DNA from: Campylorhamphus procurvoides
Lineage: Eukaryota; Chordata; Aves; Passeriformes; Dendrocolaptidae
DNA length: 64,000 nt
Direction of reading: 5' to 3'
Assembly (NCBI GenBank): GCA_013396655.1
Contig: WBMV01003353.1
Location: 62,001 to 126,000 of the forward strand
A model generated the notes under the pieces. The model was not told the origin of the DNA. It saw nothing but the letters and a program-made list of their open reading frames with translations, and searched no databases. This document shows, one piece after another, positions 52,801 to 61,800 of this stretch; position 1 is the stretch's first letter, and every line of letters begins with the position of its first letter. The translations under genes were made by a program, and so were the position numbers.

Positions 52801-55800
52801 TGAGGGCAAAACAGCAGGAAAACCCAGCTGTTCTCACCCAGTGTGAGAAACTGATCTTAACAGATGAAAACGGCTGAGGCAGATGCCATACCTGCACTCC
52901 ACGATGACAAACCACAACTGCTAACCAAACTTCAAAGGAAACAAAACCAAAATCATACAGACAATACAAGCATTGGGGCCACTTTACCTCAAACTAAAAA
53001 TTTCATCATGTAAGATCAAAACCTGTTAATGCTCAGTGAGAGGATGCAACTCTGACTGCAAGAGCCAAGTAAGGGTCAGTGAGGAATTAGGATACAATGA
53101 TGGTATTTAGTCAAATATTTTAGCTGTCAGATATAGGCCTATTAAGAAAGATGCCACATATCAAATATGAAACTACCAATGCTGCTAAATGTCATTAGAT
53201 AGCAATCAGTTCTATGCCAAAACCAAAGATACTCTTCTAGCTATTCTCTCATGCAGGCAGTGGTTTCCATGCCAAGTTTTTCCAAGAAAAACAGGGCACC
53301 CAAATGCTTGCATTATGTGCTGACATTTCCTGATGGTGATTTCGATTGAAAACTGCTCAGGATATTCCCAGTCTCTAAGCTGGTCCATGAGGCTTACAAA
53401 GGATATATCTGAGTTGATGTGAATTCCCATATTGTAAATCAGAAATCCATTTTACCTTGAACACAAAGTCAAAGACAACACCACCACAGCCCTTTAAAGA
53501 TGTCCTTCAACTTACAACCCTCTAATGCTAACATACAAACTAACCCTTCACATGACTTCTTCTATGGCAGGAGAAACCTAAACCTAAATGAAGGGTTGAG
53601 TTGGCTACAAATGAGAATACAACCAGGCTGCTCCACTCGAGTAGAGCATATTGGACAGAAACAGCCCAGATGGAGGCCAGGAAATCCAGCACAGCTCCAC
53701 ACACACTCCCATCTCCCTGCATGCAGCAACCAGCTTGCTGGCTACTGCCCTGTCAGCGTCCTACAAGGAGCCACCCAATATGTCACTTTAGCAATAATGT
53801 TAAGAAGATCTGACAAAGAACTGCAACTCGGACACAAGAGGCTTTTAAGTCTCCAAAAAGACTGAAACACCTCTTGCAGTGCTGCTTTCCCCATCATCCC
53901 CCAGTGACACGATGCAGTTCAGAGCACTGGGCAAAACCCTCACACAACATTCTCATTTACATAAGAGGCTGCTTATAAAGAATTAATGGCTTTGGAAGCG
54001 CCACCCAACCCCCTGGGGTCCATCAAAACAGAGATTAACTCTCTGAACATGCTACATAAAGCATTTTCTCAGGCATTTTCCAAGGGACTGAGTTAATATC
54101 TACCACAGTGTAAATTTGCCTATGTGGTAAAAGGAGGAGGAAGAAACAGGTAACTGGTTATTGTGTGGAGAGCACAGTAAGAACAACTCGAATTTTTGCT
54201 TTTTGTGGTGGTAATTTGCAAAATATTTAGAAGTTTTGAAAGGTCCTTCTGCCACACGCTGGCACAACAGTACATCCCTCACACAGCACTGCCAGCACCA
54301 GCTCAGGACAAGGTCTGAGGGACACTCCAGTTCGATCCCAGTTAACAGTGCTGGGTGGTTTCCCTGCAGAGGACAGACTGTGCTCAGGATCTCCTTCCAA
54401 ACAGTTCCAGGCTTCCTGGTGAAAATGCTCAGTTGTAAAAGCACTCATGTGTTTGGACTGCAAGTAGGAAATCAATGTAAAAAATCCCACCAGTTTTTTT
54501 TGAATTATTACAAACATGTGCAGTTCTGCAGCTCTGCTGGGCAAGGGCAGGCAGACACACAAACCTGCTGTGGGGCAGTCCTGGGGTCAGGGAGGACCCA
54601 TCACCACCCCAGCCCATGGGGACAGAGCAGCTGTACAACTGAGTGCTCATCTTACTCCAGATGGAGAAAGGTTTAAAAAAATCTCTGTGAGGCAACAATC
54701 ACAGAGCAGGCTGGGAGGCACTTAAAGCTTATCTTTTTCCAACCCTCCTGCCATGGACAGGGGCACCTTCCACTAGACCAGGTTGCTCCAAGTCCTGTCC
54801 AACCTGGCCTCAAAGAGCAGAAGAGATGGGTAATGAGCTGTATTACCAACCTCCCAGTTTAGCTCTCCCTAAAAGCAGCTCAGGACCTTCCTACTGACCA
54901 GAGCCCCAGCCTGGCAGGGCAGGACAATGTCTGTCCCTCTGTGCTGCAGCAGAATGATGCCACATCCCAACACGGTGGCATCACCCACCACCACAGGCTC
55001 TCCCAGGGGCCACCAGAAGGGCTGTGCACTACAGCCACATTCAGTAAATACAGGTGCTGGCTGAAAATAACCCCCCCCAGTTTCAGTGAGATGAAGTTTC
55101 ACTTGTGCATCACTCTGCCACACTGTCACACAGCTGCACATGTCACCTCCAAACTGAGGTGATTCCTGCAATTCACAGTTTATATATAACCTGCTTGTCA
55201 AGGCTGTAAAATCTGCAGGGAAACTTCTGAATGCAAGTTGTGAAAACCAGCTTTCATTACAGATAACCCAGGGGTGACATGTTGCATGATGTTGTTAGGT
55301 TTTCAAAAATAAAATTTTAATCTGAAAAACACGGATTTTCATGAAATGTTTTTGTATTTTGTAGGCAGCCCATTCAAGTCATTACTCATTGGAAACTGCA
55401 GATTCCCATTAATTGGCTTGGGAAACACCAGTGGTCTATGGAAATTCCTAGGAAGATTTTTAATGCAGAGCACACTTTGAGGATTGGTTTTTTGCTAATG
55501 ACCACTATAACCAGCAGCAGACTTTCAAGAGCCCTTGACAGTAACACTGCTGGCAAAACGAGCAGACAAAATCAATACATGATATAAAATCTGAGCAAAC
55601 ACGCATTTGGCAATTCTGCCCTTGCTTACAAAAGCAGAGGGAAGAGCCCGAGGGCAGCAGAGCAGAGCAGGCTGAGCTCAGGATGCCAAGTGTGGGTTCC
55701 CATGCTGGGTGCCATGCTGGATGCCATGCTGGATGCCAGAGGTTGTTTCCAGCTCTGCTGGTGAAGCAGCAGAATCACAGAATCATTAATGCTGTAAAAG

Positions 55801-58800
55801 ACCCCCAAGATCATCAAGTTCAACTGTCAACCAAACACCACCACCATGTTCACCTTTAAACCATGTCCTCAAGTGCTGTATCCATGTGTTTCTTGAACTC
55901 CTCCAGGGATGGTGACTCCTCCACTGCCCTGGACAGTCTCCTCCAATGCTTGACAACTCTTTCTACGAAGTCTTCCATAATATCCAATCTAAACTTTCCC
56001 TAGTGCAATCTGAGGCCACTTCCTCTCACCCCACCACTTGTTACCTGGGAAAAGAGACCAACTCTCAGCTGGCCATGAACTTTTCAGGTAGCTGTAGAGT
56101 GAGAAGGTCTCCTCTGAGCCTCCTTTTGTCCAGGCTGAGCCCACCCAGGTCCCTCAGCTGTTCCCCACACTTGTGCTCCAGACCCTTCCCCAGCTGCTCG
56201 TCCTGGGACACAGACAGCTGGACATCACTTGTTCACAGAGCTGCTCAAGCCCTCCCTACCTCCCAGCCTGCTCCCAGGCACAGAGCCCAGCCCAGCAGTA
56301 ACTTTCCCTTCCCAAAGCCGGGGTTCCGTGCCCGTGCCCCTCCCCTGCTCCTCCAGACGGGGCCGGATGCTGGTCCGAGCCCACGCAGGAAGCCAACACG
56401 CTGCAGACACCGCTGTGTGACCACAGCAGGGGGAAAAGCACCTCCAGGGGCACGGGTTCAGTGCTGCAAACCAGGGTCTGCACACAAGGGCTTCCCCAGG
56501 GGCCTGTCCTGCTCCAGGTGCCTGGCTAGTTCTTCCAGTTCCACCCCCTGCCATGGGCAGGGACACCTTCCACCAGCCCAGGTTGCTCCAAGCCCCATCC
56601 AACCTGGCCTTGGACCCTTCCAGGGATGGGGCAGCCACAGCTATTCTGGGCACCCTGTGCCAGAGCCTGCCTGCCCACCCTTACAACAAAGAATTCCTTC
56701 CCAATATCCCATCTAACCCTGCCCTCTGGCAGTCTGAATCCACTCCCCCTCATCCTGTCCCAAAGTCCCTCTCCAGCTCTCCTGGAGCCCCTTTAGGTGC
56801 TGTCCAGACTGAGCCACCCCAACCCCCTCAGCCTGTCCATGAAGTTAAAATTCTGTCAAGCATTTTCTAAACATGTGAAAAACAGGAAGTGTGGACACAA
56901 ACAGCGAAAAGCGATGAGCTGCAAAAAGAACCATCCTCCAGCTCAAGAACTAGAGATTGCAGCCACTCACAGATCAGCCACAGCCTCCTTAAAATCTACT
57001 GATATTGCAAACAAAGAGGAGCCAGAGATGCTGTGCCCAGGTTTAGCAAAAGGCAGCTGGAGACATGCTTTAAGTCAGTCTTGGTTGGTTTAGATCAATA
57101 AAAGGTACCATTTCAGCAAATTTACCTGGTAGTTAAAAATAGATGCTAAAAGACCCACAGTGTTTTAAAGCATTTAAAAAGGAAAGGATTAGTAATGGTA
57201 AAGCACCTAATGGGTTTGATCCAGTATATTGAAATGTGACTTAATTCCCTCCAATTGTGAGATCCCCCACGCTACCTCCAGCCTCTGACAGGATTACATT
57301 AAGTAATGATCAAAGAACAAGAAACTTGCCACTCAAGCAGTCTGCAGTGACAGACTTCTCTGAAGATAAATGCTTCTACAAGGCTCCAGGACAATTTTTA
57401 CACGATGCAAATACTAAGATACTGCCCGTAAAACGCAATATTATACTAAATCTTTTAAACCTCATCATCCTCTTAGAGGAGTTAAAAAAAGAAAATCTTG
57501 CATCTCTGAGAAAGGGGATTGCTACTAAAGTTTGGTACCAATGTCTTTATTCTGCTCTACAATGAACTAACAAGTAAAATAATGCAGTATGTTGTCACAA
57601 CTCCACAGAAATAGGCATTACATCATACATACACTATTTTTAGAGCTAGAAATAATCTCCATTTAAAAAAAAATCACAGAACTGTCAAAAATACATGTGG
57701 ATAATAAATGCACAGAATGGTTTGGGCTCAAAGAGACCTTAAAGTTCATCTCATTCTAACTCCCCTTCCATGGGCAGGGACTCCAGGGTGCCCCAAGCCC
57801 CGTCCAAAATGCCATGGACACTCCCAGGGATGGGGAGTCCACAACCTGACCAAATTACTGACCACTACCATAGCTTAGAAAAATATTATTCAAATGAGTT
57901 TACAGGTTTAAGATTCACATAGAAATTTGTATCAAATTGTTAACTCATTTGGTTTTGAACACTGCATGAAACAAATGCAAAACTTAGTATCTCAGGTTTT
58001 ATTTTTCCGTTGTGAGAATAAATCCTTGAACCATCTACACCTACTTTCCTATCACTTGACCAAAGGTCAAAATAGCAATTTAATTTTTATAAAGCACCAG
58101 AACTACCAGTGAACTACTTTTTTTTAAAGCTGTGTCACAAAAAGGTCATCTGCTGTTAGTCTGGCTGCAGTTCTGCAAGCACCTGCTGCATGGGCACAGA
58201 AGTCTGGGACACAGTTTCACAGAGATGATGACAATGACTTTCTTCTTTTGTAATTAAAAAACACAGTTGCATTATTGATTGGGTTGAGAACTAGACTAAG
58301 AATAGAAATGACTCAGTATTTCTCTGTGCTGTGATGACCCCAGGTCCTGGATGCTGATCACCACAAAGATATGCAATCAGGCTAACAAATCAGATCTGAA
58401 GCAAGAGCAGGCATAATTAACACCAGTGGCACATTTCTTCCTAAGCCATTCATTCTGAGCAAGAGCTTTTGCCAAATGTGCCCAGCCTCACTCCCCCCAG
58501 GCAGGACATCACTGCAGGGGTGACGTGGGAGATGCAGAGCTCTCAAGGGACAAGAATGACGAGGAAGGCCCAGGGATGGAGAGAAGGGATGGAGAGAAGG
58601 GATGGAGAGAAGGGATGGATAGAAGGGATGGAGAGAAGGGATGGAGAGAAGGGATGTCATTCTGGGGCTGCTCAGACCTGCCCCAGGCAGGCACAGCTCA
58701 GGGTGTCCCTGCAGCCCAGCATGTGACCCACTGACACAGCCACCTCCTCCACGGGCAGCACTATTGCTATCCTGAAAAAATACTGAGTTTTTTGCCAAAT

Positions 58801-61800
58801 ACACATCGATCCTGGGGACCTGCCTGGCTTGCTATGCAGCAGAAAGGAAGAAATCCCAGTGCCAGCAGAACCTCAACACGGCTAAAGAGCACCCTGGACA
58901 TGCAGGAGAGCCCACGCAGCCCTCCCCTGCACCAGGGCTGCAAGAACAAATCCACAGCACTGTGCTCTTTGAAGATAGAAACTGAAATATAAACCTGTTC
59001 ATTTTGAGGGAGAAGAGAGAACACTGCCAGCATATGTTCACTGTGTTTTACTCGGAAGGCAAAATAAAAAACCACCAACAAAAACCTAACCAACTTCAAA
59101 TACTTATTCTGCAGACAAGCAGTGCTCCTGTGAAACAACACTGCTCTGTGAACCACAGACATTTAGGAAAGGAATCTAAATGGCAACTCCTTCACCAGAG
59201 AAACCAAGCAAATGATCCCTTTTTAACACTAGTTCATTCAGCATGGGGGGGAAGAAATTTCAGACACCCACAGTAATCTGAATGTCAACTATCCTGAAGA
59301 TACACAGTTAAACTAAGCACTAGAACTTTCTTTCTTCATTAAGAGGCATAAAAGGAAAGAGCTTCAAGGATGGTAACAAGTATTTAAAATATTATTTAAA
59401 GTATCTGCATACCAATTTTGGTTTCAGGGTCAATGAGGTCTTTCTACAGAACAAGTTCCAGCACCAAGAAGCAGGGAGCTCCATGTGAGAAGGTGTAAGT
59501 TCATGGCACAACCCAATAGGGAATGTTTTATAAAACACAGATTAACCTTAATCATAAATATAATCACAGTATATTTAATGTGCAGAGATTTACATTCTAA
59601 GGAGTTAATGGAGATTGCACGGATAATTCCCCTTAAAGGCAAACATAAAAAAATCTTCTATTTAAGGAAATATTCTGAGCTGGGTTAAGGCAATAACTGA
59701 ATTTCAGCACCTACAGGAGCTGAGTTTGCTTTAGAAAGCAGGAAACTACTTGTGTGTGAGAGATTAGGCATGTGAAAAGTGAGATGGTGCCACACTAAGT
59801 ACTCCACCACCAACCAGGAGCCCAAGTGGAGTCCTCATGGAGGGTGGACAGCCCTGAGCCCTCCCTGAGCTCACCAAAGGTCCATCAGGCTGCATTCAGG
59901 ACCTGTCCCAGAGCCCTCAGCAGAGCCAAACCCAGCCCCGTGCTCAGTCATTAGCATCGTGCCCCAGGGGAAATCTGCTGCACAGTTTGGAAACAGTTTT
60001 CCCACTCTGACAGAAAGTTACTGCAAGTTCCTGTCAAGTGGAAGTTTCACTCAAAACCCCTCTTCCTTCTCCTGGTTCCCTGCCTGTGCAGGGTTGGGAA
60101 CCAGATGACCTTTAAGGCCCCTTCCAACCCAAACCACTCTCTGATCATGCCATTCTCTCACGGGCTCCATCAAGGGTTACACGATGAAACCTGTTTTACA
60201 GGAGCACTGGGAACCAACAGCTCCTACAGGCAGGAGTTAAACCCAGGCTCAGAACTACCCATACCTCAGAAGAATTCATTATTTTACTAGTTTATAATGG
60301 AATATGGAAAATTATAGGCACACAATTTTTATTTACTTGTCACACAGGCAGCTTGGTTATCACATTTTAATTCTGAATCATCTGTTGAGTTACAAATTAC
60401 TTTTTGCTACCCTGAGTACTGTGAGTGTGGCACTTTCCAATTAGGAGCTTACAGTCTCCAAAGCAAGGACTGGTATTTCAATTCAGATTGCTGAAAACTC
60501 AACAGCTTGCAGATTTGCTAGTGGAGAGGTGGTTGTTTACTCCTTGCCACTTCGTACTCACTCATCCAGGAAAACACTTAGCAGCATTAACAGGACTCTT
60601 TTCCTCTGTTCCTAATTAACTGACATTAAAGCAGATTTAGGAATGTGTTGTTTGATTTCCATCAAATGCTGATCTATACACACACACACATATATATATA
60701 CACACAGACATATTCACAAATCTGAGGAAGCCACCAGGTTTGCACCAAGCAACTGTAGGGCCAAGCACAAAGGTGCTCCACATCCCTGGTAACAGGGGAA
60801 TAATGCAACATGAAGGAAAATAAACCCACAAGAAGAAAAATCCTCTTGAGGACACCATTTGTTGACTAATGACAGCATCCCACAGGACCCCTTGCAGCAG
60901 TAACTGACAACCTGAGATCATTCATAAGCTGAGGGACTTGGTCCTTCTCAGATCAAAGGTGCCAAGTCCCTTCTCATGCACCCCTCCAGGCAAGCACCAC
61001 AGGTGGCACCAGCTCTTTCTGAGATTCTCCTGCTCTTAGCACTGAAATCTGAGAATTATTATCTGTGTGCTTATTCACTGTCACAAAACCAAAGAGACAA
61101 AGAAAGGTTCTGTCATCCACAGACTGGAATTTAATTCCTAATAAAGCCTTATGCAGGTCTGCCCAGAGTTGAGAGTCCAACACCTTGTTTCTTCCAGAAC
61201 TAATTCAATGGCTTACTAATGAAGAAACCCAACACATATGACAGTTCCAGAAATGAGATGGCAGAGGATGTTAAACTTCAAGCAGCATATTCTCTTCCTG
61301 TCACAGACACATTAATGCTGTGTGAGACCTAAACTCACCACCTGCGACCCAACCGCTCACAACAGGCAGGAAACCCAGCAGTTTGGGTAAGCTACAGACT
61401 CCCATCTGACAGCTCAGACCAGATATTTGCAAGTGCATCAACTGAGAGGCTTTGTGTGTTTTGGGGAGATGAAAAGGAAGGTGTTTTTTTCTTTTCTGTG
61501 CACAAAGACTGCTCAAGGTTGGTACTTCAACATCAGTACCGGTTTTAACTTTTGATTCTCAAAGTAAACCAAAGTATCCAGAACAATTATTTTCAATTAA
61601 ATAATTTGTCTAGCTCAGATGTATATCCTACTAGCAAGCAGGAAGTTTGCATGTGAAGAATAATGGCAAAAAGAAACCTTCCCATAAGCATTGTAGCCCC
61701 AAAACCAGTGCTACAAGAGTTCCCAGGGTGCAGAGCTCAGTGAGTGCTGTTATTTCAGACCAGCAAAGGAGCTGCTGTTAGTCTTTCTGATGTTTGAACT

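Noticed and set aside
55946..56716. 256-codon open frame on the plus strand
   Set aside because: It runs through antisense CR1 sequence and C-rich DNA; its residues are the wrong strand of CR1, not a protein family.
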